A stretch of DNA of 64,000 bases from Haloterrigena gelatinilytica (GCF_013342145.1 NZ_JABUQZ010000001.1:3410001-3474000); one strand, 5' to 3'; positions 9,201-17,706 are shown, counted from the stretch's first letter. The notes: generated from the sequence alone by a model not told the origin. Numbers and translations are program-made.

Positions 9201-9513
9201 CGTCGCCTACGTCGACGCCTCGCTGACCGACGACATCGAGAGCGAGGGGTACGCCCGCGAGGTCATCCGCCGCGTCCAGGAGATGCGCAAGGACCTCGAC
9301 CTCGACGTCGAGGAGCGCATCGCCTTAGACCTCGAGATCAGCGACGACCGCGTGGCCGACCTCGTCGCCGAGCGCGAGGACCTGATCCGCGAGGAGGTCC
9401 GCGCCGACGAACTCGGCGAGATCGACGACGGCCACCGCAAGGAGTGGGAGGTCGAGGGCGTGACGATGGAGATCGGGGTCGAACCGCTGGCAGCTGCTGA
9501 AGCGTCGGACTGA
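6256..9513 (+). CDS. ileS: Isoleucyl-tRNA synthetase
   Basis: 1085 residues, the normal length for archaeal IleRS. It charges tRNA-Ile with isoleucine in the cytoplasm. It has the class I HIGH-type motif HMGT at residues 57-60 and the KMSKS-type motif AMSKSKD near residue 605. The CP1 editing region is visible (IWTTTPWTIPANTF), followed by a zinc-type CPRCE and a C-terminal anticodon-binding domain. About 15-20 residues (AERSSADSRAAEPR, near residues 685-700) between the catalytic and anticodon domains are encoded by two short palindromes, apparently inserted in frame. A T-rich element about 25 nt before the ATG suggests a leaderless mRNA. A stem-loop with T-run follows the stop codon. Confidence 0.98.
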   Translation: MSRFGEVDDQYDPHELEGRIFDYWDDVDAYEQTVEHRSDGESFFFVDGPPYTSGSAHMGTTWNKSLKDVYLRFLRMQGYDVTDRPGYDMHGLPIETRVEERLGFENKKDIEEFGEENFIQECKDYADEQLEGLQEDFQDFGVWMDWDDPYRTVEPEYMEAAWWGFSKAADRGLVEKGHRSISQCPRCETAIANNEVEYEDVEDPSVYVKFDLAEREGKLVIWTTTPWTIPANTFVAVDEAGDYVGVRAEKDGEEELLYVADAKHEEVLREGRYDDYEVVDELSGEELIGWSYEHPLAEEVPDHVDVDGALEVYAADYVDTDGDGTGLVHSAPGHGEVDFERGRELGFPIFCPVGSDGVYTEEAGTYEGQFVKDADPEITDDLEDNGALLASGTVTHSYGHCWRCDTGILQIVTDQWFITITDVKDELLDNIEDSEWHPEWARDNRFRDFVEEAPDWNVSRQRYWGIPLPVWTPEDRDDDEDMIVVGDREELAERVDQDVDPEDVDLHKDTVDDLTITEDGTTYTRVPDVFDVWLDSSVASWGTLNYPEDDSKFDELWPADFILEAHDQTRGWFWSQLGMSTAALGESPYQEVLMHGHALMPDGRAMSKSKDILIDPHEAIDRHGRDVMRMFLLSNNPQGEDMRFDWDGMQTMENHLRTLWNVFRFPLPYMRLDEFDPQETTLEDSAERSSADSRAAEPRDDVDSDLELIDEWVLARLQSTKAEMTAAFEDRRQDRALDALIEFVVEDVSRFYVQAVRERMWAEEDSGSKRAAYATIYRVLRESVALLAPYAPFISEEIYGTLTGDDGFDTVHMEDWPEVDEYWQDEQLEDDVAILRAIEEAGANARQQAGRKLRWPVPRVVVAAGDERVVEAVERHTDLLEDRLNAREIELVSAEDRWEELQYSAEADMSELGPAFGDRAGQVMNALNEARIDEPSLEAIEEAVADVLEEGESITDEMVSFVTQTPDGIAGTAFGLNGDDRGVAYVDASLTDDIESEGYAREVIRRVQEMRKDLDLDVEERIALDLEISDDRVADLVAEREDLIREEVRADELGEIDDGHRKEWEVEGVTMEIGVEPLAAAEASD
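8310..8350. repeat. Two in-frame palindromic elements inside ileS
   Basis: The first is an 8-bp perfect stem with GAA loop (8310-8328, CGCGGAGC/GCTCCGCG). Ten bases later comes a 5-bp stem with GGA loop (8338-8350, GCGGC/GCCGC). They encode an Ala/Glu/Ser/Arg-rich linker between the synthetase core and the anticodon-binding domain and leave the reading frame intact. The same three-base-loop architecture recurs in the intergenic arrays at 39102 and 47806. Confidence 0.75.
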
Positions 9514-9525
9514 GACCATACGTTT

Positions 9526-9563
9526 CCGGAACGGGAGACGAAGTCGACCGTTCCGGTCTTTTT
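9526..9563 (+). terminator. Stem-loop with T-run after ileS
   Basis: Inverted repeat CCGGAACGG (9526-9534) and CCGTTCCGG (9548-9556), separated by 13 nt and followed directly by TCTTTTT. It lies 13 nt after the ileS stop. Archaeal termination depends mainly on the T-run; the hairpin resembles an intrinsic terminator. Confidence 0.6.
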
Positions 9564-9596
9564 GGTCTCTTGCTGAGCGGAGCGAAGCAAGGTCAG

Positions 9597-9613
9597 CGAG
9601 AGCTTTGCTCTCG
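9597..9613. repeat. Short palindrome with three-base loop
   Basis: CGAGAGC - TTT - GCTCTCG, a 7-bp perfect stem in the ileS-lipoprotein intergenic region. An imperfect inverted repeat (cttgct...agcaag) lies just upstream at about 9569-9591. It belongs to the same structural class as the elements at 39102-39356. Confidence 0.55.
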
Positions 9614-9826
9614 GCAGACAGATTTTTACGCGAGAGGTGAGGGAGTGGAACGACCGAACCCGACGCGGAAAAAGGTGGATGCAGAGATCGAAATCGAGCC
9701 GCTGGCAACGACTGAAGGGGAACCGGCCACCGATAGTCGATAACCGTGGCTGCAAACCGAACGATAGCTCAAAGAGCCGTTTGAGCCACGAGAGAATATT
9801 TGCGCCCCCATCACGTAGCAGTTCTT

Positions 9827-10309
9827 ATGGATCGCCGGACGCTCCTCTCACGTGCAGCGGTTCTTCCGTCTATCGGTTTCGCCGGGTGCCTCGATCGACC
9901 GGCGGCTACCGATTCGGACTCTCGATCACTGCCCGCTGCGGTATCGGAACTCGAGTTCGAGCTCACCGATACCGATCTCGATCCGCGGGATGCGCCCGCG
10001 ATCTCGGTTACCGAGGGAACCGGCGAAGCGACGGTCGAAGGAGCGATCCGGGTCGGGTCGAAGAAGTGTAAGGAAGCGACGCTCGCCGACGTTTCCGCCG
10101 ACGAATCGGACGGGTCCGTAGAACTCCGCATCAGTCACGCGAAGTCGGACGACCATCCCGACAATCGACTTCTCGGGGGTTCTTGCGATGAGGCGATGAG
10201 CGCTGACGGGTACGAGATCACGATGTCAATCGACGAGGAAGTTCGAACGATTACCGTCGTCGAGCGGGATGCGGACGGCAACGAACGAAACGCAGCGATC
10301 GAAACCTAA
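9827..10309 (+). CDS. Secreted lipoprotein, unknown function
   Basis: 160 residues. The N-terminus MDRRTLLSRAAVLPSIGFAGCLDRP is a twin-arginine-type leader with lipobox GFAGC, so the mature protein is probably lipid-anchored outside the membrane. The mature part is acidic and beta-rich with conserved-looking cysteines (KKCKEATL and GGSCDEAM) that could form a disulfide. The ATG at 9827 was chosen because it places the leader at the N-terminus; an A/T-rich element (gagaatatt) lies about 30 nt upstream. No enzyme motif is visible. It resembles other small haloarchaeal lipoproteins of unknown role. Confidence 0.75.
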   Translation: MDRRTLLSRAAVLPSIGFAGCLDRPAATDSDSRSLPAAVSELEFELTDTDLDPRDAPAISVTEGTGEATVEGAIRVGSKKCKEATLADVSADESDGSVELRISHAKSDDHPDNRLLGGSCDEAMSADGYEITMSIDEEVRTITVVERDADGNERNAAIET

Positions 10310-10436
10310 CCCCGTTCGCCGGACGACCCGGTCGTACCGCGATTTCACGGCGTGTTCTTCGATCCGAACCAGTCGCGTTCAGTTGACAGTATCCCTGCCA
10401 CAAAAGTCATGGTGACTGATTTACCAGCCGTAGGTA

Positions 10437-12551
10437 GTGACATCTCGGGCTACCGTTCTCGTCGTCGTAGCGCTCCTCCTCGGAACCGTTCCGGCCGGCA
10501 TCGCCGGCGCCGGCGGGGGTCCGACAGCGAGCGATCCGGGATCCGATAGCGTCGGGGCGCTCGAGTCGGCCGCCGTACCGACTGCGACCGCCGAACCGAG
10601 CGCCGCAACGAAGACCGACGCCGAGGCGGCCGCGATGGCCGAGGCCGACGACATCCTCCACCGGACGATCGAACTCCGGCACCTGCCCGACCGACCGGAC
10701 GTGTACGAGGCCGAGTTTACGTTCGATATTCCGGAGCCGATGAGCAGTCTGACGGTCGACCTCGAGGACGAGGCGACGGTCCGGTCGACCGACGGGTTCG
10801 AGGCGACCGACGAGGGGACCTACCGGTGGACCGGCGACGGCGAGGCGCCGTCGATCCGGATCCGGCTCCCGGCCGATCAGACGGAAACCGGCGGCCGCGT
10901 GGGCTCGAGCCGGAGCGGCTACAGCTTCGTCGATACCGGCGAGTGGGGCGTCGTCCCCGTACCGGGCGTCAGCGTCTCCTACCGGCGGGACGCCGACGTC
11001 AGCATCGGAATCGAGGAGACGGTGACCGTCGACGGGCCGGGGGCGACCGGGGGCGATATCGCCGTCTTCGGACCGGTGACCGAGTACGAACGGACCGAAA
11101 ACGGCGAGACCGTCAGATTGGTCGTCTCCGACGCCGCCGACCTCCGCGAGGACCCCGACGACATCCTCGAGGCGCTCGGCGACGCGAGCGGGCGCCTCTC
11201 GATCGCGCCGAGCGACGAAACGGTGTTCGTGGCCGCGGTGCCGAGCGACGCCGACTGGGGCCCGCGGGGACTCCAGTACGGCGAGTCCGACGCGTGGGTC
11301 CGCGCCGACGCCCCGCTCTCCGAGGCGTCGAACGTCTGGCTCCACGAGTACGTCCACGTCCACCAGCGCTTCGCCAACGACGAGGTCGCGACCGACGCCT
11401 CCTGGCTCGTCGAGGGCGGGGCCGAGTACCACGCCGCGTTGCTCGCCTACGAGCAGGGGCTGATCTCGTACAGCGAGTTCCGCGACCATCTCGAGCGCGG
11501 CGAGCAGTCGCCGCACGCCGACGGCGTCCTCGCCGAGCCGGGAACGTGGGGCCACCACCGGACCGACTACGCCAAGGGCGCGCTCGTCTACGGCGAACTC
11601 GACCGGCAGCTTCGGGACGCGACTGACGGCGACAGACGGCTCGAGGATATCGTCCGAACGCTGAACGCGCAGGACGAGCGGGTGACGGCGGCCGACTTCC
11701 TGACGGCGCTCGAGGAGGCGGGCGGGACGGAACTGCGAGCGAGCGCCGAGCGGTACGCGCACACGAGGGCGACGCCCGATATGTGGAACTACTTCGAGCA
11801 CGAGGCGACGTTCGGACAGTCCCGCGCCGCGACCGCGTCGGGACTGGGCGAGGAGCCCGTCACGGTCGACGGACGAGAGTGGGGGCGCTGGGATCGCGCG
11901 AACCTGTCCGGACTTAGCGCCGACATCGGCGCCGGCGACGTGCTGGCGGTGCCGGCCGGCGAGCGCGTCACGGTGCCGGTTGCACTCGAGAACGGCGACG
12001 ACCGCGCGGGGACCGCCGACGCGACCCTGCAGGTCGACGGCGACGTCGTCGCGACCGAACGGCGAGTGCTCGAGGCCGGCGAGGCGGCGACGACGGCGCT
12101 CGCGTGGACGCCGACGAAGCCCGGGATCTACGACGTTCGCGTCGGGAGCGACCGACTGACCGTCTACGTCCGGTCGACCCCGAGCCTGACCGTCACCGAC
12201 CTGCGAGCCGAACCCGACGGCGTCGCCCCCGGCGAATCGGTGACGGCGACCGCGACGGTGACGACCGCCGACTCCCTCCCCGCGGCCGGCCGACTCGCGT
12301 TCCGGACGGCGTCGGAGACGAAAACTGGAGAGCCGATCGCGCTCGCGCCGGGCGAGACCGGGAGCGTCGCGGCCGAACTGACGTTCGACGAGGGCGGCGA
12401 CTACGAGATCAGGGCCGGCGAGCGGACGACGACGGTCGCCGTCGGCGGGATCAAATCGACGGTCGAATCGATGCCCGGTTTCGGCGTCGCGGCCGCCGCC
12501 GTCGCGTTCGGACTCGCGGTCGCGATCGCGACGGTCGGTCGGCGGCGCTGA
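10437..12551 (+). CDS. Secreted gluzincin-type metalloprotease with PGF-CTERM anchor
   Basis: 704 residues starting from GTG at 10437. It has a Sec-type signal peptide (residues ~5-25) and an N-terminal beta-rich domain. The zinc site is HEYVH at residues 303-307, with a downstream glutamate in WLVEGGAEY (~326), the gluzincin arrangement HExxH...E. The C-terminal half has two Ig/CARDB-like beta domains. The protein ends with MPGFGVAAAAVAF, a hydrophobic helix and RRR, a PGF-CTERM signal normally processed by archaeosortase A and replaced by a lipid anchor. It is therefore probably a cell-surface peptidase. The substrate is unknown. Confidence 0.82.
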   Translation: MTSRATVLVVVALLLGTVPAGIAGAGGGPTASDPGSDSVGALESAAVPTATAEPSAATKTDAEAAAMAEADDILHRTIELRHLPDRPDVYEAEFTFDIPEPMSSLTVDLEDEATVRSTDGFEATDEGTYRWTGDGEAPSIRIRLPADQTETGGRVGSSRSGYSFVDTGEWGVVPVPGVSVSYRRDADVSIGIEETVTVDGPGATGGDIAVFGPVTEYERTENGETVRLVVSDAADLREDPDDILEALGDASGRLSIAPSDETVFVAAVPSDADWGPRGLQYGESDAWVRADAPLSEASNVWLHEYVHVHQRFANDEVATDASWLVEGGAEYHAALLAYEQGLISYSEFRDHLERGEQSPHADGVLAEPGTWGHHRTDYAKGALVYGELDRQLRDATDGDRRLEDIVRTLNAQDERVTAADFLTALEEAGGTELRASAERYAHTRATPDMWNYFEHEATFGQSRAATASGLGEEPVTVDGREWGRWDRANLSGLSADIGAGDVLAVPAGERVTVPVALENGDDRAGTADATLQVDGDVVATERRVLEAGEAATTALAWTPTKPGIYDVRVGSDRLTVYVRSTPSLTVTDLRAEPDGVAPGESVTATATVTTADSLPAAGRLAFRTASETKTGEPIALAPGETGSVAAELTFDEGGDYEIRAGERTTTVAVGGIKSTVESMPGFGVAAAAVAFGLAVAIATVGRRR

Positions 12552-12654
12552 GCGTCGGTGTCTCTGGACTGTCGGTACGTCGTCTCGAGAACGGGCGCTC
12601 CGAGTCGACGGAACGGTCGCGCAAAATCGTGGCGGCGCGGCGTCGGCGGATCGG

Positions 12655-13509
12655 TTACAGTTCGTCGGCGATCGCCGGCGCGACCGAGACGGCGCTCACT
12701 TCGCGTTCGATCGTATCGGTGCCGTAGATCGTTTCGACGCCCGCGCGGCGGAGCTTCGTCACCGCGTTGCGCGCCAGCAGCGGGTGGACGCAGGTGACGA
12801 AGACGCGCCCGACGTCGCGGTCCCGAAGGACGCCGACGGCCTCGCTCATGGTCGAGCCCGTCGCGATGATGTCGTCGGTCACGACGACGTCGCGACCGGT
12901 CACGTCGACGTCGCTGGGGGAGATCTCGACCTCGGTGCCGGAGTGGCGGGTCTTCTCGAAGTAGTCCGTCTCGCCGTCGCCGTAGGCGTCCCGGACCGTT
13001 TCGGCGAGTTCGATCGCGCCCGCATCGGGCGAGAGGAAGACGGGGTCCGCGAGGTCTGCGGGCAGCGGATCGGCCAGCCGGCCCGCCGCGTCGACGGCGG
13101 TCGCCGTCGGTTCGAAGAACTCGCAGATCGCCTCCTCGTGGGGGTTGACGGTCACGACGCGGTCCGTTCCGGTCGAAATCGCGCGAGCGACCGCGCGCGC
13201 GGAGACGGGATGGCCCGCCTCGAAGGCCTCGTCTTGGCGGGCGTAGCCCATGTACGGAAGGACGGTGACGACGTCCTCGGCGCCGGCCTCGCGGACGGCG
13301 TCCTGCAGCTGGAGCAGTTCGAGGTGGGCGTCGCTCGAGACCGTCGAGCCGACGATAATCGCCCTGTCGTCGTCGAAGTCGGGAGCGGCCGCGAGCAGTT
13401 CGCCGTCCGGGAACCGGTCGTACTCGACGGCGGCGAGCGATACCTCGAGTTCGTCCGCGAGGGAGGCGGCCAGCGTCTGGGAGGCCGATCCGCTGACGAT
13501 CGTAGTCAT
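12655..13509 (-). CDS. prs: Ribose-phosphate pyrophosphokinase
   Basis: 284 residues, the short archaeal form. It makes PRPP from ribose-5-phosphate and ATP for nucleotide, histidine and tryptophan biosynthesis. The PRPP-binding loop is visible as VVVTDDIIATGSTM near residue 210. The pyrophosphate region VFLSPDAGAIELAE is near residue 155, and MGYARQDEAF corresponds to the flexible catalytic loop. The N-terminus MTTIVSGSASQTLAASLA is normal. It stands alone, convergent with the metalloprotease gene. Confidence 0.95.
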   Translation of the reverse strand: MTTIVSGSASQTLAASLADELEVSLAAVEYDRFPDGELLAAAPDFDDDRAIIVGSTVSSDAHLELLQLQDAVREAGAEDVVTVLPYMGYARQDEAFEAGHPVSARAVARAISTGTDRVVTVNPHEEAICEFFEPTATAVDAAGRLADPLPADLADPVFLSPDAGAIELAETVRDAYGDGETDYFEKTRHSGTEVEISPSDVDVTGRDVVVTDDIIATGSTMSEAVGVLRDRDVGRVFVTCVHPLLARNAVTKLRRAGVETIYGTDTIEREVSAVSVAPAIADEL

Positions 13510-13598
13510 ACTCGAGCAGAGCGGGCGGGAGGTAAACCCGTTTTCGTTCTCGGGTTCGACGCGTCGACGCCCGACCGCGGGGAAGCGGGCGCAGCCGA

Positions 13599-14108
13599 CT
13601 ACTCGGAGTCGTCGTCCGACGCGGCCCCGCAGTGGCCGGGGTCGGTGTTGCTCGAGTGCGTCATGGTCTCGCCGTCGGTGATGCGGACGAAAATGCTGAG
13701 ACAGGTCGACTCGTTCCAGTTCGACGGGGTGATGTTCACCGGCTCGCCCTCGTTGAGCCGGGCGGTTACGCGGAACTGCTCTCGGTCGGCCGACCAGTCG
13801 TGATCGAAGGAGAGCGTCTCGTCGGCGCCGGGGGATCTGGTCTCCCAGTGCTGGATCTGCCCGTCGTACTCGACGAGGATGTCGAACGTGTGAGACGTAT
13901 CGTCGAGGTTGTCGACGACGATCGTTCCGGAGACCGACTGGGCGGTCTCGTCGGTTTCACTTTCGGTCTCGTTTTCGTCTCCGTTCTCGTCCCCGTTCTC
14001 ATCGCCGTTCGCACCGCCGCTTTCATCGCTCCCCAGACAGCCGGCGATCGCACCCGTCAGGCCGGCCCCGGTCGCGGCGAGGAGTCGGCGGCGTTGGATC
14101 CCACTCAT
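13599..14108 (-). CDS. Haloarchaeal lipoprotein with acidic repeat linker
   Basis: 169 residues. RRRLLAATGAGLTGAIAGC is a Tat-type leader with lipobox. It is followed by a short GDEN tandem repeat (12-bp units around 13978-14016) and an acidic linker. The mature domain is beta-rich (SGTIVVDNLDDTSHTFDI) with two cysteines (STCLS, GHCGA). The fold resembles small beta-sandwich domains of haloarchaeal surface lipoproteins; function is unknown. It is upstream of and in the same direction as prs, about 90 nt away. Confidence 0.75.
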   Translation of the reverse strand: MSGIQRRRLLAATGAGLTGAIAGCLGSDESGGANGDENGDENGDENETESETDETAQSVSGTIVVDNLDDTSHTFDILVEYDGQIQHWETRSPGADETLSFDHDWSADREQFRVTARLNEGEPVNITPSNWNESTCLSIFVRITDGETMTHSSNTDPGHCGAASDDDSE

Positions 14109-14192
14109 ACGAAATGTTGAAAGTATCCAGGACAGATAAATGTCCGTCAGACGGTCGAACCGCGGTCGTCGACTCGGTACGGACCGGAACCG

Positions 14193-15080
14193 CTACTCGT
14201 CGCCGGGAACGGCGAGCCCCGTCACGCCGCTGACGCCGATCGTTTGCGACCGCCATCGGTTGGCCCCGTCGTCCGGCGTCGCCGAGAGGAAGGTTCCCCG
14301 CTCGGTGACGGCGTAGACCGTGCGTCCGTAGCCGATGCCGACGATCGGCGCGCTCGAGCGGTCGTACTCGGTCCACGACTCGTCGTCGGCGTCGTAGGCG
14401 TAGACGGCGTCGCCGCCGACCGCGTGGGCGCGAGTCAACTGTCCGCGCTCGCTGTGCGGGTCGGCGGCGACGGTCTCGAACCCGCCCTCGAGGGCCTCCA
14501 TCCAGCCGTTGCCGAGTTTGTAGAGGCCGTCGGCGGTCGCGGCCAGCGGAACGCCGGCCGCGGAGACGTCCCGCACGTCCGAGAGGCCGGCGTGATCGAG
14601 GCGTCCCTCGTGGACGCGATAGACGCCGCTGTCGGTGCCGACGAGGTCGCCGTCGATCGCCCGCACCGCCGCGACGCCGTCGCTCTCGAAGGGCGTCCAC
14701 TCGCGGGCGCTCCCGGCGTCGCCGAGGCCGATCGAGGGTGACTCGAGGCGGGCGACGTCGCCGTCGGGACCGGCGGCGACCAGCCCGGAACCGTCGGCGC
14801 CGACCGCGACGGCGGGCCCGAAGCCGCTGTCGACGACCGTCGCGTCGTCCGCGTCGTCGTCGCGCTCGAGGTCGAGCAGGCGAACGTCCTCGTCGGTCGC
14901 GATCGCGACGACGCCGTCCGTCGCCGCGATGTCGCGGGCCGTACAGCGGTCACAGAGGCCGAACTCTCCGACGGTGTCGTCGGCGACGCGGACGCGAACG
15001 ACGCCGATCGAACTGGCGACGTAGGCCTCGAGGGCCCCGTCGCGGTCGCCGTAGACGCGCTTTTCCTCGATGGAATGCAT
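14193..15080 (-). CDS. Beta-propeller-like protein (HVO_0234 type)
   Basis: 295 residues. Repeated beta-strand blades are visible, such as LEAYVASSIGVVRV, DGVVAIATDEDVRLLDL, GLVAAGPDGDVARL, GDLVGTDSGVYRV and GRTVYAVTERGTFL. CDRC near residue 43 may bind metal. There is no signal peptide. It resembles an uncharacterised haloarchaeal beta-propeller family often found next to a phosphohexomutase gene, as here (divergent, 82 nt apart). The role is unknown; a protein-binding scaffold is possible. Confidence 0.7.
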   Translation of the reverse strand: MHSIEEKRVYGDRDGALEAYVASSIGVVRVRVADDTVGEFGLCDRCTARDIAATDGVVAIATDEDVRLLDLERDDDADDATVVDSGFGPAVAVGADGSGLVAAGPDGDVARLESPSIGLGDAGSAREWTPFESDGVAAVRAIDGDLVGTDSGVYRVHEGRLDHAGLSDVRDVSAAGVPLAATADGLYKLGNGWMEALEGGFETVAADPHSERGQLTRAHAVGGDAVYAYDADDESWTEYDRSSAPIVGIGYGRTVYAVTERGTFLSATPDDGANRWRSQTIGVSGVTGLAVPGDE

Positions 15081-15162
15081 ACGTCCACGGTCGGGGCCGC
15101 GCGCCGAAAGCGTTCCGTCTGCTCCGGAATCCCTTTGAGGGGACCCATACGACTAGCGCGTG

Positions 15163-16527
15163 ATGCAAGTGTTCGGATCGAGCGGAACGCGCGGCGTCGC
15201 CAACGAAGAGCTGACGCCGGCGTTCGTCCTGCGCGTCGCGAAAGCGGCCGGGACGGCGTGGGGGGTCGACCGGGTCGGTATCGCGCGCGACACGCGATAC
15301 ACCGGACGGATGCTGGCCGACGCGGCCGCGAGCGGACTCGCGAGCACGGGGACGGACGTCGATCGGCTGGGAATCCTGCCCACGCCGGGTGCGCAGGCCT
15401 ACGCCGAGCGAGAGGGGATCCCCGTCATGGTGATCACGGCCTCGCACAACCCGCCCCAGTACAACGGCGTCAAACTCGTCGGCGGCGACGGAATCGAGCT
15501 CGCGATCACGGACTTAGAGGAGATCGAGAACGTGTTGCTCGCGGAGGCGTTCGACGTCGCCTCCTGGGACGAGACCGGCCGCGTCCGGGAAGTCGACGGC
15601 GTGCGGGCGACGTACATCGACGAACTGCTCGCGGCGGCCGACTACGAGACCATCGCCGACGCCGAGCTGACGGTCGCGCTCGATCCCGGCCACGGCGCCG
15701 GCGCGATCACCAGCCCCGAGTTCCTCCGCGAGCTCGGCTGTCGCGTCGTCACCGTCAACGGCCAGCCCGACGGCCACTTCCCCGGCCGAGATCCCGAACC
15801 CGTCCCGGGCAACCTCGATGACCTCGGGGAGCTGGTCCGGGCCACCGACGCCGACGTCGGCATCGCCCACGACGGCGACGCCGATCGGGCCATCTTCTTC
15901 GACGAGACCGGCGAGTACGTCGAGGGCGACGCCACCCTCGCCGCGCTCGCCGCCGCCGAACTTGAGCCCGGCGACACGACCGTCTCGGCGGTCAACGTCT
16001 CCCAGCGGCTCGTCGACGTCGTCACCGAGGTCGGCGCCGACCTCGAGCTGACGCCGATCGGGTCGACGAACATCATCACCCGGATCGAGGAACTCGAGGC
16101 CAACGGCCAGCACGTACCGATCGCGGGCGAGGGCAACGGGGGGATCTTCTTCCCCGACTTCCGGCTCTCGCGGGACGGCGCCTTCACCGCGGCCCGCTTC
16201 CTCGAACTCGTCGCCCAACGGCCGGTCAGCGAGATCGTCGCCCCCTACGGCGGCTACGCCAACGTCCGCCACAACGTCGAGTACGAGTCGACGGCCGAAC
16301 GCGACGCGATGCTAGACGCCGCGGCCAACCACGCTCAGTCGGCCGACGCCGAACTCAACACGCGGGACGGTTACCGGCTGGATTACGGCGACGCGTGGGT
16401 GCTCGCCCGCCCCTCCGGCACCGAACCGCTCGTCCGGATCTACGCCGAGGCCCGCAACGGCGACCGCGCCCACGAACTGGCCGACGAGATGTACGAGACG
16501 CTGACCGACGCGAAGGCCGAGGCCTGA
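15163..16527 (+). CDS. Phosphoglucosamine/phosphomannomutase (GlmM/ManB family)
   Basis: 454 residues. All four family loops are visible: the phosphoserine loop TASHNPPQYNG (about residues 89-99), the metal loop HDGDADRA (about 237-244), the sugar loop GEGNGGI (about 323-329) and the phosphate-binding RPSGTEPLVRI near the C-terminus. It interconverts hexose (or glucosamine) 6- and 1-phosphates for nucleotide-sugar synthesis and glycosylation. The ATG at 15163 gives MQVFGSSGTRGV, the family N-terminus; a GTG directly before it is less likely. The exact sugar cannot be read from sequence. Confidence 0.9.
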   Translation: MQVFGSSGTRGVANEELTPAFVLRVAKAAGTAWGVDRVGIARDTRYTGRMLADAAASGLASTGTDVDRLGILPTPGAQAYAEREGIPVMVITASHNPPQYNGVKLVGGDGIELAITDLEEIENVLLAEAFDVASWDETGRVREVDGVRATYIDELLAAADYETIADAELTVALDPGHGAGAITSPEFLRELGCRVVTVNGQPDGHFPGRDPEPVPGNLDDLGELVRATDADVGIAHDGDADRAIFFDETGEYVEGDATLAALAAAELEPGDTTVSAVNVSQRLVDVVTEVGADLELTPIGSTNIITRIEELEANGQHVPIAGEGNGGIFFPDFRLSRDGAFTAARFLELVAQRPVSEIVAPYGGYANVRHNVEYESTAERDAMLDAAANHAQSADAELNTRDGYRLDYGDAWVLARPSGTEPLVRIYAEARNGDRAHELADEMYETLTDAKAEA

Positions 16528-16807
16528 ATCGACTGCCCCTTCTCGTTCGAATCGCTTCCCGGGTCGCGTTTCGCGACGTGCGCGGTGAGTAGAGCGGTAT
16601 ATTAAGTCAGAGATAGTGTATCGTCGCGCACACATTCCGCGCGGACCGCTTGTATCACACCGTGAACGAGGATCGCAGCGTGACCGAATATCGAAAGATG
16701 ACTTGATGAGAGTCGTTCGCCAATGATCACGTGCCCATCGACTACGCCGAACACGGTGGGATCAGTGCGTGGAGAAGAGCCGTACGACGGGCGACAGGGA
16801 CGGAATC
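16528..16807. promoter_or_regulatory. Leader region of the first SQPDE pair with distant TATA-like box
   Basis: 280 nt with no gene. TATATTAA at 16598-16605 is the best promoter candidate, about 200 nt before the ATG at 16808. If it is used, the mRNA would carry a long leader, which is unusual in haloarchaea. The second copy of the gene pair likewise has a TATA-like box (TTTATATT, 30292-30299) far from its start. Confidence 0.4.
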
Positions 16808-17341
16808 ATGGCCAAACGCGAATCAATAGGCGACCCGAGACGGTCGTTCATGGCGAAAGGGGTCCTCGCGGCAGGGGCGCTGACGCTCGGAGCGACGGCG
16901 TTCGGGACAGCCACGGGGAGCGCACAGCGAGAGCAAACGGCGGTCTTCTCGAATAAGTACTATCCCGAAGCGAGCTTCGACGTCGTTTCGCCGCTCCAGA
17001 CGAGTGCGACGGTCGAGATACTACAAGCGGACGGGGAGCCCGTGCCCGAGATCTCCCAACCTGACGAGTGGACCGGATACATCATTCGCTACGACATCGG
17101 CGACGTTCGGGAGGCGGGCATCACGACGTTTCTATTCACGCGCGGACAACGACTGAGCGCCGGTAGCAGGGGTACGATCGGTGAAGACGCGTCAGTGCTG
17201 AGTTCCCAGTTGAACCTGCTCAGTACGTCGGTTACCGAAGAGACGGAGACCGGACCGCAACCGCTCGAGGAGGACGAGATCGACGCCTTCGAGGAAGCGA
17301 TCAGGGACGATGACGACGACCCCGAGAACGGAGGTGAGTAA
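16808..17341 (+). CDS. Tat-exported SQPDE-domain protein, copy 1 (unrecognised family)
   Basis: 177 residues. PRRSFMAKGVLAAGALTLG (residues 10-28) is a twin-arginine signal with likely cleavage near GSAQ (residue ~40). The mature part is a ~100-residue beta-rich domain (about 44-143) with the conserved blocks EISQPDEWTGYIIRYDI, ITTFLFTRGQ, IGEDASVLSS and LNLLSTS. The tail after residue 150 is very acidic. There is no lipobox, so the protein is secreted or surface-associated. It shares its domain with four other genes here (17344, 30475, 31059, 31502) and is closest to 30475, including in the signal peptide. An in-frame ATG at 16769 would put 13 extra residues before the Tat leader and is less likely. 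I do not recognise the family. Confidence 0.72.
   Translation: MAKRESIGDPRRSFMAKGVLAAGALTLGATAFGTATGSAQREQTAVFSNKYYPEASFDVVSPLQTSATVEILQADGEPVPEISQPDEWTGYIIRYDIGDVREAGITTFLFTRGQRLSAGSRGTIGEDASVLSSQLNLLSTSVTEETETGPQPLEEDEIDAFEEAIRDDDDDPENGGE
17330..17337 (+). promoter_or_regulatory. Perfect Shine-Dalgarno for the downstream SQPDE gene
   Basis: GGAGGTGA lies inside the last codons of the upstream gene, 6 nt before the ATG at 17344. It is conserved at the same place in the second gene pair (31045-31052). It implies that the second gene is translated from the bicistronic mRNA, possibly coupled to the first. Confidence 0.7.
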
Positions 17342-17343
17342 CG

Positions 17344-17673
17344 ATGACACAGGATACCAACGGACGAACGCTCGTCTTCTCGTACGACTACAAACCCGGC
17401 TCGGAGTTCGAGACGATCGCACATCTGCAACCGGGGACGACGATACGGCTCCTCCGGACCGTCGACGGGGAGACTGTATCGGAGATCTCGCAACCGGACG
17501 AGTACACCGGTCACGTGATCCGGTACGAATCCTCCGGCGGGGCGTTGGAGCCGACGACGATCCTGTTCGTCCGCGAGGGGCGCATCAGTACCGGCGAAAG
17601 CGCGTCGTTGGATACCGACGCGTCGATGTTCAGTTCGCGACTGAATCTCCTCGCCACGACGGTCGAGCGGTGA
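17344..17673 (+). CDS. Signal-less SQPDE-domain partner, copy 1 (unrecognised family)
   Basis: 109 residues, consisting almost only of the domain found in the mature part of the upstream protein. TLVFSYDYKPGSEFETIAHL is followed by VSEISQPDEYTGHVIRYES, TTILFVREGRISTGES, SMFSSRLNLLATT. There is no signal peptide or membrane segment. It starts 2 nt after the stop of the Tat-exported gene, with a perfect Shine-Dalgarno. The paired arrangement suggests that the two related proteins form a heteromer. If so, this protein could leave the cell by hitchhiking on its Tat partner; that is inference. Confidence 0.72.
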   Translation: MTQDTNGRTLVFSYDYKPGSEFETIAHLQPGTTIRLLRTVDGETVSEISQPDEYTGHVIRYESSGGALEPTTILFVREGRISTGESASLDTDASMFSSRLNLLATTVER

Positions 17674-17706
17674 TCTCCAACTACTTTTCAGCGACGGGAC
17701 GAGAAC

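Noticed and set aside
9637-10071. Open frame overlapping the start of the 9827 lipoprotein gene
   Set aside because: Basic, Arg/Ser-rich product in a different frame; the lipoprotein frame has a proper leader and acidic composition.
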